NCBI RefSeq assembly: GCF_030268085.1
Contig: NZ_BSDE01000007.1
Coordinates: 124,001-188,000, forward strand
Direction of reading: 5' to 3'
From: Geothrix limicola
GTDB lineage: Bacteria > Acidobacteriota > Holophagae > Holophagales > Holophagaceae
Length of the DNA stretch: 64,000 bases
This document shows positions 34,712-44,351 of this stretch, in pieces (positions within the stretch are counted from its first letter, which is position 1; the number at the start of each line of letters is the position of its first letter). The notes beneath the pieces were generated by a model. The model searched no databases, was not told the DNA's origin, and saw only the letters and a program-made list of their open reading frames with translations. Position numbers and translations under genes: made by a program.

Positions 34712-35185
34712 CTAGGCCCGGTAGTTGGGCATCGCCTTTCCCTTGGCGCATTCGAAGATGAGGCTCGTTTGGATGTGGGCTACCTCGGAGCGGGTGGTGA
34801 AGGCGTCGAGGGCCAGATCCCGCAGGTGGTGGGCGTCGCGCACCGCCACGTGCACCTGAAAATCATGGGTGCCCGCCACGTGGAAGACGGCCAGCACCTC
34901 GGGCAGCCCCATGACGTGCTTCCAGAAGGCCTTCACCTGGGCCCGGCTGTGCTGGCGCAGCTGAACGGCGATGAGGGCCTGGAGGCCCACGCCCAGGGCC
35001 TGCGGATCGACTTCAGCGTGGGCCCCCTTCAGCACGCCCTCCGTTCGAAGGCGCTGCACCCGGGCCAGGCAGGAGGAGGGCGCCAGACCCACGGCGGCGG
35101 CGAGTTCCTTGTTGGATAACCGAGCATCATTCTGCAAAAGCTCGATAAGGGCGCAGTCGATTCGGTCGAGTTCCATGTTTTTCAT
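34712..35185 (-). CDS. Lrp/AsnC-family transcriptional regulator
   Basis: This 157-aa protein has an N-terminal HTH (RIDCALIELLQNDARLSNKE, then AAAVGLAPSSCLARVQRLR) and a C-terminal RAM ligand domain (LGVGLQALIAVQLRQH; GTHDFQVHVAVRD). It is divergent from a Met/Cys-metabolism PLP enzyme with 69 bp between, the arrangement known for the regulator of methionine gamma-lyase genes, so it probably controls that gene in response to an amino acid. Confidence 0.9.
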   Translation of the reverse strand: MKNMELDRIDCALIELLQNDARLSNKELAAAVGLAPSSCLARVQRLRTEGVLKGAHAEVDPQALGVGLQALIAVQLRQHSRAQVKAFWKHVMGLPEVLAVFHVAGTHDFQVHVAVRDAHHLRDLALDAFTTRSEVAHIQTSLIFECAKGKAMPNYRA

Positions 35186-35199
35186 TGTTTCACGAAATG

Positions 35200-35220
35200 A
35201 ATTCGGCCGGACACCGAATT
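35200..35220. promoter_or_regulatory. Candidate Lrp-type operator
   Basis: A perfect inverted repeat AATTCGG-(7 nt)-CCGAATT sits midway between the divergent Lrp and PLP-enzyme genes, a fitting operator for mutual control. Confidence 0.5.
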
Positions 35221-35254
35221 GAACGAACCTACATTGGAGGGACAGGAGCTCATC

Positions 35255-36463
35255 ATGACCCACTTGTCCCCTTCCTTGGCGCTTGAAACCCAGGCGGTGC
35301 ATGCCGGTCGTGAGGTCCTCCATGAGCAGGGTATCCATGCCATGCCCATCGATCTCAGCAGCACCTATCCCGTCCAGGATCTGGATGAGGGCGGCCGCAG
35401 CCTCGAGGCCATGGCCATGGGCGGCCTGCCCATCGGAAGCCCGGTGTACGCCCGCCTCTACAACCCCACCGTGGCCCGCTACGAGCAGGCGCTGGCGCAG
35501 CTCGAGGGCGCCGAGGAATGCGTGGCCTTCGGTTCCGGCATGGCCGCGGTGACCGCCAGCCTCATGGCCGCCAAGCAGCGCGGCAACCACATCGTGGCCG
35601 TGCGCCCCCTCTACGGTGGCACGGATCACCTGCTGGCCTCCGGCATGCTGGGTTTGGAAGTGACCTGGGCCGAGGCTGACGGCATCGCCGCGGCCATCCG
35701 CCCCGACACCGCCATGGTCATCGTGGAAACCCCGGCCAACCCGACGCTCGCCCTGCTGGATCTGGAAGACGTCGTCCGCCAGGCCGGCAAGGTGCCCGTG
35801 CTGGTGGACAACACCTTCGCCACGCCGATCCTGCAGAACCCCATCAAGCTGGGCGCGACCCTGGTCCTCCACAGCGCCACGAAGTTCCTCGGCGGCCACG
35901 GCGACGTGCTCGCGGGCCTGGTGGCCACCAACAACGACTGGGCCACGGAGCTGCGCAAGGTCCGCGTCATCACGGGCAACGTGCTGCATCCGCTCGCGGC
36001 CTACCTGCTGCACCGCAGCCTGCCCACCCTGCCCCTGCGCGTGCGCGCCCAGCAGGCGGGCGCCCAGGTGTTGGCCGAACGCCTCGCCAAGCACCCCGCC
36101 GTGTCCGCGGTGCACTTCCCGGGTCTGCAGGGCCAGGATCCCAAGGGCCTCATCGGAGGCCAGATGAAGGGCCCCGGCTCCCTGATGGCCTTCGAACTGA
36201 AGGGTGGTTTCGAAGCCGCCACGACGGTGATGTCCGAAGTGAAGCTCATGACGCCCGCCGTGTCCCTGGGCAGCGTGGACACGCTGATCCAGCATCCCGC
36301 GGCCCTCACCCACCGCGTGGTGAACCCCGAGGCCCGCGAGCACACCGGCATCTCCCAGTCGCTCATGCGGCTGTCCGTGGGCCTCGAGAACCCCGAGGAC
36401 CTCTGGGCCGATCTGGAACAGGCCCTCGTCAAGGCCATGGCCCGCAGCGTCGCCCAGGTCTAG
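35255..36463 (+). CDS. Cys/Met-metabolism PLP enzyme (gamma-lyase or synthase type)
   Basis: This 402-aa fold-type I PLP enzyme resembles methionine gamma-lyase. It has the Schiff-base lysine in HSATKFLGGHGDV, the PLP-phosphate tyrosine in YARLYNPTV and the C-terminal GISQSLMRLSVGLE segment. The position of the cysteine typical of methionine gamma-lyase (LYGCT in Pseudomonas) is glycine here (LYGGT), as in cystathionine enzymes and synthases, so the reaction (Met or homocysteine gamma-lyase, cystathionine gamma-lyase, or sulfhydrylase) is open. The AGGAGC site selects ATG 35255. A strong terminator follows. Confidence 0.87.
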   Translation: MTHLSPSLALETQAVHAGREVLHEQGIHAMPIDLSSTYPVQDLDEGGRSLEAMAMGGLPIGSPVYARLYNPTVARYEQALAQLEGAEECVAFGSGMAAVTASLMAAKQRGNHIVAVRPLYGGTDHLLASGMLGLEVTWAEADGIAAAIRPDTAMVIVETPANPTLALLDLEDVVRQAGKVPVLVDNTFATPILQNPIKLGATLVLHSATKFLGGHGDVLAGLVATNNDWATELRKVRVITGNVLHPLAAYLLHRSLPTLPLRVRAQQAGAQVLAERLAKHPAVSAVHFPGLQGQDPKGLIGGQMKGPGSLMAFELKGGFEAATTVMSEVKLMTPAVSLGSVDTLIQHPAALTHRVVNPEAREHTGISQSLMRLSVGLENPEDLWADLEQALVKAMARSVAQV

Positions 36464-36482
36464 CTTTCCCTGATCCCGCCTT

Positions 36483-36521
36483 CGGGGCCGCCCTGGCATG
36501 GGGCGGCCCCGATCATTTCTA
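36483..36521 (+). terminator. Terminator of the PLP-enzyme gene
   Basis: A perfect GC stem CGGGGCCGCCC/GGGCGGCCCCG (36483-36511), then ATCATTTCT. Confidence 0.7.
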
Positions 36522-36545
36522 TGCCAGGAAAGGGGGACCGCCCAG

Positions 36546-36574
36546 GTGAGGCCTGAGCAGAGCCCAGGCCTCAC
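36546..36574. repeat. Perfect 10-bp inverted repeat upstream of recG
   Basis: GTGAGGCCTG and CAGGCCTCAC flank a 9-nt loop, 30 bp before recG. There is no U-run, so it is an operator or leader hairpin rather than a terminator. Confidence 0.45.
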
Positions 36575-36603
36575 GTCTGGGTTCGTCCGAGCTAGGCTGA
36601 AGC

Positions 36604-38709
36604 ATGTCGCTCGCGCCGCTTCCCCTCTCGTCCAAGGTCACGGTCCTCCGCGGCCTGGGGCCGGCGCGGGCGGCGGCGCTGCAGGAGGCGGGCCTCGATA
36701 CGCTGCGGGATCTGCTGTGGGATCTGCCCTACCGCTATGTGGATCGCGGCAGCCTGAGAACCCTCGACAGCCTGGATCTGCGCGGCTTCGAATCGCCCGA
36801 AGTGGGCCTCGTGACGGTGCTCGGCACCATCCAGGATCTGCGCCAGAGCACCACCCACGTCCAGCGCATGGCCCTCACGGAGGCGCTCCTGGTCGACGGT
36901 ACCGGCAGCCTGCGCCTGATCTGGTTCAATCAGCCCTACCTGGGGCGCACCTTGAAGGTGGGGGACCGCCTGCTGGTGTTCGGCACCCTCGCCATGGGCC
37001 GCCATGGCCTGGAGATGCGAGGCCCCCAGTTCGAGATCATGGACCGCGGTGGAGACATCGGCCACCGCGACAGCGGCCTGGGCTGGGTGCGCCGCTACCT
37101 GCCGCTCTACCGCCGCCTGGGCCCGCTCACGGGACGTGTGAGGCAGAAGCTGGTGACCGAGGCCTTGGGCCGGGCCCACATCACCGAGGATTGGCTGCCC
37201 CTCGAGCTTGGGAGGGATCTGCCGGACACCCTGACGGCCCTGCGGCTTTTGCACGAGCCTCCGGACGACAGTGAGGCCCTGGCACTGGAAGAGGGATCGA
37301 CGCCGGCCCACCGGCGCCTGGCCTCCGAAGAACTCTTCGCGTTCTCCCTGGGGGTGGCCCTGCGTCGGGCAGGGCGACTGAAGCGCCGGGGTCTCGTGGT
37401 GGAGACCTCGCCCGAACTGCGTGAACGCCTGAGATCCTTTCTGCCTTTTCCCATGACCGGCGCGCAGCGCCGGTCCTTCAAGGAGATCGTGGAGGACCTG
37501 ACCTCGGGCCGGGTGATGAACCGCCTGCTCCAGGGCGACGTGGGCAGCGGCAAGACGCTCGTGGCGCTGTTGTCCCTGGCCATGGTGGCCGAAACGGGCG
37601 GCCAGGGCGCACTGCTGGTGCCCACGGAGGTGCTGGCCCGTCAGCACGCCGCCAGCTTCCGCCGCTACCTGGGCGATCAGGCGACCTCCATGCAGCTGTT
37701 GCTTGGAGGTATGAAGGCCGCGGAGAAGCGGGCGGCCCTGGCCCGCATCGCCAGCGGCGAGGCCCGTTACGTGGTGGGCACCCACGCGCTGTTCCAGGAG
37801 GCCGTGGCCTTCCACAAGCTCCAGCTGGTGGTGGTGGACGAACAGCATCGGTTCGGCGTCAAGCAGCGCGAATCGTTGAAGGAGAAGGGTGGCGATCCGC
37901 ACTGGCTGGTGATGAGCGCCACACCCATCCCCCGCTCGCTGGCGCTGGCCGTGTTCGGTGACCTGGATCAGAGCGTGCTGGATGAGCTGCCGCCCGGTCG
38001 CCAACCCATCAGCACCAAGCTGTTCAAACCCGACTCCGCCGAACGGGCCTGGGAACTCATGCGGCGCGAACTGGCCGAAGGCCGCCAGGCCTTCGTCGTG
38101 AGCCCGAGCATCGATCCTTCCGATGAAGGGAAGGTGCAGCTGCGAGACATCCAGGCCATGGAAGCGCTGCTGCAGGCCATCTTTCCCGACGAGCGCATCG
38201 AGGTGGTGCACGGTCGCCTGAAGGCCGATGACATGGGGACCCGCATGGCGCGCTTCGTTGCGGGCGAGGCGAAGATCCTCCTGGCCACCACGGTGATCGA
38301 AGTGGGCGTCGATGTTCCCAACGCCACCGTGATGGTGGTGGATCACGCCGAGCGGTTCGGCCTCAGCCAGCTCCACCAGTTGCGGGGCCGGGTGGGCCGC
38401 GGCGCCCACCGGAGCCATTTCCTGATGATCAGCGGATCGGAGAACGAGCGCCTGCAGACATTGGTGGAGACCCAGGACGGCTTCCGCATCGCCCAGCGCG
38501 ATCTGGAGCTGCGGGGGCCCGGCGAATTCTTCGGTGTGAAGCAGGCCGGGCTGCCCCGCTTTCAGGTGGCCGACCTCGTGCGGGATCGCAGCCTGCTGCT
38601 GCGCTGCCGCGAGGCCGCCGACCGGGTGCTGGCCCTGGGGCTCAGCGAGGCCCAGGCCGAATGGCTGCGCCGGGAGCAGGCCCGCCTGAAACTGGCCGAG
38701 ATCAGCTGA
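36604..38709 (+). CDS. recG: ATP-dependent DNA helicase RecG
   Basis: This 701-aa branched-DNA translocase remodels stalled forks and Holliday junctions. It has an N-terminal helix-hairpin segment (VTVLRGLGPARAAALQEAGL), an OB-fold wedge domain (LVDGTGSLRLIWFNQPYL), then SF2 motor motifs: Walker A GDVGSGKTLVA, motif II VVDEQHRFGVKQR, motif III MSATPIPRSLAL, motif VI HQLRGRVGRG. It is of normal length. It meets the chemoreceptor gene tail-to-tail 9 bp away. Confidence 0.95.
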   Translation: MSLAPLPLSSKVTVLRGLGPARAAALQEAGLDTLRDLLWDLPYRYVDRGSLRTLDSLDLRGFESPEVGLVTVLGTIQDLRQSTTHVQRMALTEALLVDGTGSLRLIWFNQPYLGRTLKVGDRLLVFGTLAMGRHGLEMRGPQFEIMDRGGDIGHRDSGLGWVRRYLPLYRRLGPLTGRVRQKLVTEALGRAHITEDWLPLELGRDLPDTLTALRLLHEPPDDSEALALEEGSTPAHRRLASEELFAFSLGVALRRAGRLKRRGLVVETSPELRERLRSFLPFPMTGAQRRSFKEIVEDLTSGRVMNRLLQGDVGSGKTLVALLSLAMVAETGGQGALLVPTEVLARQHAASFRRYLGDQATSMQLLLGGMKAAEKRAALARIASGEARYVVGTHALFQEAVAFHKLQLVVVDEQHRFGVKQRESLKEKGGDPHWLVMSATPIPRSLALAVFGDLDQSVLDELPPGRQPISTKLFKPDSAERAWELMRRELAEGRQAFVVSPSIDPSDEGKVQLRDIQAMEALLQAIFPDERIEVVHGRLKADDMGTRMARFVAGEAKILLATTVIEVGVDVPNATVMVVDHAERFGLSQLHQLRGRVGRGAHRSHFLMISGSENERLQTLVETQDGFRIAQRDLELRGPGEFFGVKQAGLPRFQVADLVRDRSLLLRCREAADRVLALGLSEAQAEWLRREQARLKLAEIS

Positions 38710-38718
38710 GCGCGGGGC

Positions 38719-40263
38719 CTAGGCCCGCCTGCCGCGGTGCTCCTGCAGGGTGAAGAAGGCCAGGAGTGACTGCAGGTGGGTCGCATGTTGGCCCATCTCA
38801 GAGGCCGTGGCGGCAAGTTCCTCGGATGCAGAGGCGTTCTCCTGGGTCGCCTGGCTCAGCTGGCTCATGGCGCCGTTGATCTGGGCCACGCCGGTGCTCT
38901 GCTCGCTGGAGGCCGAGGTGATCTCCTGCACCAGGTCCGACGTCTTCCGGATGGTCGGCACCATCTCGTCCAGAAGGTGCCCGGCCTGCTCGGCCATGGT
39001 GACGCTGGATCCCGCCAGATGGCTGATCTCCGCCGCCGAAGCCTGGGATCGCTCGGCCAGCTTGCGCACCTCGGCGGCCACCACGGCGAAGCCCTTGCCG
39101 TGTTCACCCGCATTGGCGGCCTCGATGGTGGCGTTGAGGGAAAGCAGGTTGGTCTGGTAGGCGATGTCGTCGATGAGTCCGATCTTGCTGGCGATCTTCT
39201 TCATCGCGTCGACGGTGTCCTTGACCACCGTGCCGCCTTCGATGGCGGCTTCGGCCGAATGGCTCGCCATGGTGTCAGTGACCTTGGCGTTCTCGGTGTT
39301 CTGCGCGATGGAGGCCGACATCTCGTCGATGGAAGCCGCGGTCTCTTCTACGCTCGCGGCCTGCTCGCAGGTGGCCTGGGAGAGGGACTGGGCGGTGGCG
39401 TTCACCTGCTGGGCCACCGAGGCGATGTGGTTCGCCGCCGTGTCGAAGTCGGTCACGATGCTCGTGAGGTTGCCGGCCATGATGTTGACGGCGTGGCGCG
39501 TGCGGCCGATGACGGAACCCGTGTCCACCGAGGCGTCGAAGGCCAGGTTGCCCGAGGCCACGGCCTGGCAGGCGAGGCCGATCTCCTCGAGGGGGCGGAA
39601 GACCTTGGCCCGGAGGGCCCACCAGACCCAGCCGTCCAGAACCAGTCCCAGCGCGGCGATCAAAAGGAGTAAGGCGTTGGCCTGGGGAGGCGTCGAGGTC
39701 ATCAGGAAGTACGCGAGGCCCAGGATGGACAGGCCCACGAGCAGGCAGGCCGCGGAAATCCCCGCCTCCACGCCGAGATTCCGGATCGCGTCCGGCCAGC
39801 CGCGCCAACCCGTGCGGACGATGCGGCCCGCCTTCACGGCATATCCCTGCCCGCGGCCCCCGCGGAGCAGCCTGTAGACCCGCTCGGCCTCCTGGATCTT
39901 GGCGCGCGGGGCTTTCATGCGCAGCGACATGTAGCCGACGATGCGACCGTTCTCCCAGATGGGGTTCGCGTTCGCATCCACCCAGTAGTAGTCGCCGTTC
40001 TTGCAGCGGTTCTTGACCATGCCCCGCCAGGCTTTGCCCGCCTGGAGGGTGCGCCAGAGGTCGGCGAAGGCTGCGGGCGGCATGTCGGGATGGCGCACGA
40101 TGTTGTGGGGAGCGCCCATCAGCTCCTCGTGCGTGAATCCGCTGATTTCGAGGAAGGGCTGGTTCACATAGGTGATCAGGCCCTTCGTGTCAGTCTTCGA
40201 GACGATGTACTGTCCGTCGCGAAGCTGGATTTCGACGTTGGTAACCGGTTGATTGATGCGCAT
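38719..40263 (-). CDS. Aer-like chemoreceptor (PAS + MCP signalling domain)
   Basis: This 514-aa protein has an N-terminal PAS domain like the Aer energy sensor ([20 protein letters not shown], then [17 protein letters not shown] and [15 protein letters not shown]). Two membrane segments follow (near [20 protein letters not shown]), then a HAMP-like stretch and the conserved MCP hairpin tip ([20 protein letters not shown]). FAD-type PAS binding would report redox or oxygen to CheA/CheW. A strong promoter precedes it. No che genes occur in the window. Confidence 0.9.
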   Translation of the reverse strand: MRINQPVTNVEIQLRDGQYIVSKTDTKGLITYVNQPFLEISGFTHEELMGAPHNIVRHPDMPPAAFADLWRTLQAGKAWRGMVKNRCKNGDYYWVDANANPIWENGRIVGYMSLRMKAPRAKIQEAERVYRLLRGGRGQGYAVKAGRIVRTGWRGWPDAIRNLGVEAGISAACLLVGLSILGLAYFLMTSTPPQANALLLLIAALGLVLDGWVWWALRAKVFRPLEEIGLACQAVASGNLAFDASVDTGSVIGRTRHAVNIMAGNLTSIVTDFDTAANHIASVAQQVNATAQSLSQATCEQAASVEETAASIDEMSASIAQNTENAKVTDTMASHSAEAAIEGGTVVKDTVDAMKKIASKIGLIDDIAYQTNLLSLNATIEAANAGEHGKGFAVVAAEVRKLAERSQASAAEISHLAGSSVTMAEQAGHLLDEMVPTIRKTSDLVQEITSASSEQSTGVAQINGAMSQLSQATQENASASEELAATASEMGQHATHLQSLLAFFTLQEHRGRRA

Positions 40264-40304
40264 GCCCATCCCCTTTCCCAGGGTTGTGCGAATGGCGGCG
40301 TGTC

Positions 40305-40333
40305 GTTATACGCCTCAACGGTTGTTTATGCAA
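40305..40333 (-). promoter_or_regulatory. Promoter of the Aer-like gene
   Basis: On the minus strand, TTGCAT (40333-40328), a 17-bp spacer and TATAAC (40310-40305) lie about 40 bp before ATG 40263. Confidence 0.65.
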
Positions 40334-40359
40334 ATGTCTTGATTTTCCGACGGGATGGA

Positions 40360-43300
40360 TCAGTCCTCTTGGACCTGAAGATCTTGGCTGGGCCCGGCCT
40401 TGGGGAACCTCAGGGTGAAGGTGGTCCCCTGGCCGGGCATGGATTCCAGCGCGAGTTCTCCGCCCAGAAGGCCCATGAATTTCTGCACCAGGGTGAGCCC
40501 CAGGCCCGTGCCCCCGAATTTCCGGGTGGTGCTGTCATCGGCCTGCTCGAATTCGCGGAAGACCTTGGCCTGTTGCTCGAGTGTCATTCCGATCCCGTTG
40601 TCCTGGACGACGACGACGAGGTCCTCCGCTTCTGGCCAGGCCTTCAGCAGCACGTAGCCCTTGTCGGTGAACTTGGCCGAATTGCCCAGCAGGTTCGTCA
40701 GGATCTGGCGGAGGCGGACGGGGTCGGAGCAGATGCGTCCGGCGGCTTCATGGATATCGATCTCGAAGCGATTCCCGTTCTTCTCCACCAGGGGGCGGAT
40801 GGTCGCATCGAGGTCATGCATGAAGGCATGCAACTCGATGTCCTGGAGTTCGAGGCGGAGGCGGCCCGCTTCGATCTTCGACAGGTCCAGGATGTCGTCG
40901 ATGAGGCCCAGCAGATGTCTGCCGGCGCTCTGGATCTTGCGGGCGTCCTGCCGAAGTTCGCCCAGGGCGGGGTCCTTCATGTCCTCCTGCAGGATCTCCG
41001 AGTAGAGCAGGATGGCATTGAGGGGCGTGCGCAGTTCATGGCTCATGTTGGCCAGGAAGGCGCTCTTCGCCCGGGAGGCTGCGAGCGGGGCCGAGGTCTG
41101 GCGGGCCACTTCCTCCATGAGTTCGCGGTTGCGCTGTTCGAGGCGCGCCTGGCGGACCTTCACGAGCAGCACGATGAGACCGGCCAGGCCCAGCAGTCCC
41201 AGGCCCCGCACCCACCAGCGTTCCCACCATTCCGGGCGCACCCTGAAACGGAAGGTGGTCACCGGTCCCAGAACACCATGCGGGGTGAGGCCCCGCAGTT
41301 CCAGCACGTGCGGGCCCGCCTGCAGCCCGGCGTAACGAAGGTGGGGCGTGTCGAGCTTGATCCAGTCCGCATCCACGTCCGACAGCTTCGCGGCATAGGT
41401 GAGGGTGTCCTGGACCTGGTAGTTGGGAACCATGAAGCGGAGTTCGAGCTCGTTGTGCTTCCGGGTCAGTTCAGGGATCTGATCGAGCCCTTCGAGCTCC
41501 TTCCCGCCGGCCTGGGCGGAAAGGATCAGGGGGGCCCTCAGTTCCTGCCGCGGAGGGCTGGGCCGGGGGTCGTGGCTCATCAAGCCCGAGGGGGTTCCGA
41601 TCCAGATGCGGCCGGGTTCCGCGAAGATGGCGCCCTGGTCGCACTCGGGGCTGACGAGGCGGTCTTCGGTGCCGAGAATGCGGAAGGTTTCTGGATGGTC
41701 TCCGTCCACATAGCCGAGTCCATGGGCGGTGCCGATCCAGATGCGGTCATCGGTTCCGAGGGCAACGCTGTAGAAGACCATGTTCGTTCCCGGCGGCGCG
41801 AGGTTGAGCACGGCCGTGCGGACGAGGCCGCCGTCCTTCAGCGCATGCACGGTGAGCGCCCCGGAATCCTTGTAGGCGATGACCACCTTCCCATCGGGCC
41901 GCGCGGCGGCCGTGAAGGGCAAATCCGTCAGGAGATCGGGCAGGCGCTTCCACTGTCCCGCCTTCCAGGTGGAAGCGGACTGGTCATGGAGGAGCAGGAC
42001 ACCGCCCCCCGGCAAGGCAAGCAGTCCCTTGACCCCCCGGGGCGGCAGACCCCCGATGGGCATGGACTCCCAGGACCATCCCGAGCCCGCACGGGTGCCC
42101 CGGACCACGCCGCCCTGGTCGTTGGCCAGCCATGGGTGCCCCTCGGCATCGATGGTCAGGGCTGCGGTGATGCGGGCCACCGGGAGTTTCTCGATCCGGA
42201 TGCTCCGGCCCTTGAGGGTGCGCGTATCCATGACCTGGACGGTTCCGCCGGGGCTCCCCGCCGCCCAGAGGGTGTCGTCCTTCCCCAGGGCCAGGACGAG
42301 GAAACGACCCGGGACGGTGCGTTTGAATTTTCCCCCTGCCTCCACCCAGAGGCCCTTGTCCGTGGCCACCCAGAGGTGGCCCTGATGATCGCGGATCATC
42401 TGCCAGGTGGTGTCCTGGGGCAGCCCGTCCTGGGGGCCGTAGGTGCGCCAGTGCGTCTGGCCGAGCACGCGAAGCACACCCTTGTCGGTGCGCAGCCAGA
42501 ACCCGCCGTCCTGGTCGACCATGCCGCCGCGGGCATCGTCCTGGGCGTGGCCGAAGCGTTCACGGTGGCTCCCGCGCACGCGCCACAGGCCGGCGGTGCT
42601 GTCCACCCACACCCAGCCCCGGGCATCCCGGCTCAGCCTCGAGATGTGGCTGTAGCCACCGGCCATGGGCAGGCCGACCCAGGTCCGCGGACCTTCGGCG
42701 GGTAGATGCCACAGGGTGCTGATGGTTCGCACCCAGAGATCGCGTTCGCCATCCACGGAAAGGTCGAGGAGGATCTCGCCCGGCGCGCAGGGCGGGGGGT
42801 CCTGCTTCACCCAACCCTGGGGCCGCCACCGCCAGATGGCGCGGGAGGTGATGGCCCAGGCGCCGGGCAGGGAGGGATCCGCAAACAAGTGGGCGGGCAG
42901 CTCCGGGTCGGGCCAGGGCATGGGCGCGATGAAGCCGTGGGAGGCATCCTCGACCCGCACACCCTGGGAGGTGAGCACCCAGAGGTGACCGTCCGCGTCC
43001 CGGGCCACTTCCTCCACCGATCCGCGCGGGATGCCTTCGGCTTCGCCCAGGCGATGCGAGCGGCCGTGGTCGATGCGGGCCAGGCCGCCATCGGTGGCCA
43101 CCCAGACGGCGCCGTCCAGATCGACGAACAGGTGCTGCACGAATCCCGGGGGCAGGGGCCCGTTGAAGGGATTGAACTGGCGCCCGTCGAAGGTGCAAAG
43201 GCCTCCTTCGGTGCCGACCCACAGCTGCCCCGCATGATCCTGCACCAGGGCGGATACGACCTCGCTGCACAGGCCATGCTCGGTGCCGTAGCGCCGGACG

Positions 43301-43371
43301 GGGAAGGTCCCCGCGGACTCGGCCGCCAGGGGGAGGATGAGGCTTAGAACAGCCAGGGCACGCAGCAGCAT
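40360..43371 (-). CDS. Propeller-type (Reg_prop/Y_Y_Y) sensor histidine kinase
   Basis: This 1003-aa protein has a signal peptide, then a periplasmic two-component-regulator propeller built of repeats such as VQDHAGQLWVGTEGGLCTFDG and IRDHQGHLWVATDKGLWVEAG. A Y_Y_Y domain follows (KHNELELRFMVPNYQ), then one membrane helix (WVRGLGLLGLAGLIVLLVKV) and a kinase core with H-box MSHELRTPLNAILLYSEI and ATPase GGTGLGLTLVQKF. Such kinases in other phyla sense glycans or their breakdown products. There is no receiver or HTH module; the cognate regulator is not adjacent. Confidence 0.9.
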   Translation of the reverse strand: MLLRALAVLSLILPLAAESAGTFPVRRYGTEHGLCSEVVSALVQDHAGQLWVGTEGGLCTFDGRQFNPFNGPLPPGFVQHLFVDLDGAVWVATDGGLARIDHGRSHRLGEAEGIPRGSVEEVARDADGHLWVLTSQGVRVEDASHGFIAPMPWPDPELPAHLFADPSLPGAWAITSRAIWRWRPQGWVKQDPPPCAPGEILLDLSVDGERDLWVRTISTLWHLPAEGPRTWVGLPMAGGYSHISRLSRDARGWVWVDSTAGLWRVRGSHRERFGHAQDDARGGMVDQDGGFWLRTDKGVLRVLGQTHWRTYGPQDGLPQDTTWQMIRDHQGHLWVATDKGLWVEAGGKFKRTVPGRFLVLALGKDDTLWAAGSPGGTVQVMDTRTLKGRSIRIEKLPVARITAALTIDAEGHPWLANDQGGVVRGTRAGSGWSWESMPIGGLPPRGVKGLLALPGGGVLLLHDQSASTWKAGQWKRLPDLLTDLPFTAAARPDGKVVIAYKDSGALTVHALKDGGLVRTAVLNLAPPGTNMVFYSVALGTDDRIWIGTAHGLGYVDGDHPETFRILGTEDRLVSPECDQGAIFAEPGRIWIGTPSGLMSHDPRPSPPRQELRAPLILSAQAGGKELEGLDQIPELTRKHNELELRFMVPNYQVQDTLTYAAKLSDVDADWIKLDTPHLRYAGLQAGPHVLELRGLTPHGVLGPVTTFRFRVRPEWWERWWVRGLGLLGLAGLIVLLVKVRQARLEQRNRELMEEVARQTSAPLAASRAKSAFLANMSHELRTPLNAILLYSEILQEDMKDPALGELRQDARKIQSAGRHLLGLIDDILDLSKIEAGRLRLELQDIELHAFMHDLDATIRPLVEKNGNRFEIDIHEAAGRICSDPVRLRQILTNLLGNSAKFTDKGYVLLKAWPEAEDLVVVVQDNGIGMTLEQQAKVFREFEQADDSTTRKFGGTGLGLTLVQKFMGLLGGELALESMPGQGTTFTLRFPKAGPSQDLQVQED

Positions 43372-43450
43372 CAAGACGTCTCTACCCCCTCTTCGGGTGG
43401 TTTGGGTCTGAACTCCACTATTCAGAGGAAAAAACCATGTCGGTCCCGGA

Positions 43451-44335
43451 TCAGCCCACGGAATCCTCGATGGCCCGGCAGAGGTGGTCCGCCAGCAGGC
43501 GCCCTGTCCGGCCCAGGGGGCGCTCCCGGCGGGTGACGAGCTGGGGGGTGAAGGTGTAGCGGGAACCGCCCGCATAGCTGAGTTCCACCAGATCACCGGC
43601 GGCCAGCTCGGTCTCCACGAGGTAGAGGGGCATCCAGCCGAAGCCCAGGCCCATGCGCAGGGCCTGCTTCTTCAGCACGAAGCCCGAGAGGTAGAAGACC
43701 CGCTCTCCGCCGAACATGTGGCGATCATCCCCACGGTCGGAGGAATCCTGGACGGAGAGTTCCACGTGTTTCCGCAGGTCTTTGAGTTCGACTTCTCCGG
43801 AGGCGAGGGGGTGGCCCGACGCCGCGCACAGCACGCATTCCACCTCGGGCAGGGCGATGGCGCAGAGGCTCGGGCTGGGCTGGAAATCCTTGACGAGCAT
43901 CAGGTCCGCCTCCTCCTTGTCGAAGCGGTACTGCACGCCCCGCAGGAACTCCACCTTCACCTGGATGCGGGTGGGCACCTGGTCGTCGGCGATGCGCTTG
44001 AGGGCCGTCATGATCGGCTCCAGGGGCAGGATGCCGTCGATGACCAGCGAAAGCCGGGGCTCCCAGCCGCTGGCGAACTGGTGGGCCAGATCCTCCAGGT
44101 GGCGGGCCCGGGTGAGGATGCGCTGTCCCTCCGCCAGCAGGGTCTCCCCGGCAGGCGTGAGGGCGGCCCGGTAGGCGCCGCGATCGAGCAGGGCGACACC
44201 CAGCGACTGCTCCAGCTTGCGCACCTGGTAGCTGACGGCGCTCTGGGCCTTGTTCAGCACCAGAGCCGCCTTGGCGAAGCCGCCTTCCTTCACCACTGCC
44301 TCAAGCGCCCGCAGGGCCTCCAGATCCAGGGTCAT
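43451..44335 (-). CDS. LysR-family transcriptional regulator
   Basis: This 294-aa protein has the N-terminal LysR HTH (LRALEAVVKEGGFAKAALVL, then AQSAVSYQVRKLEQSLGVAL) and a periplasmic-binding-like effector domain. It lies 16 bp after coaD on the same strand. Its target is unknown; no divergent gene partner lies beside it. Confidence 0.9.
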   Translation of the reverse strand: MTLDLEALRALEAVVKEGGFAKAALVLNKAQSAVSYQVRKLEQSLGVALLDRGAYRAALTPAGETLLAEGQRILTRARHLEDLAHQFASGWEPRLSLVIDGILPLEPIMTALKRIADDQVPTRIQVKVEFLRGVQYRFDKEEADLMLVKDFQPSPSLCAIALPEVECVLCAASGHPLASGEVELKDLRKHVELSVQDSSDRGDDRHMFGGERVFYLSGFVLKKQALRMGLGFGWMPLYLVETELAAGDLVELSYAGGSRYTFTPQLVTRRERPLGRTGRLLADHLCRAIEDSVG

Positions 44336-44351
44336 CGGCCATCTCCAAATC

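Noticed and set aside
34712-36574. A 620-residue minus-strand protein covering the PLP-enzyme gene
   Set aside because: Only its last 157 residues (Lrp/AsnC) are real; the rest is antisense to the plus-strand PLP enzyme.
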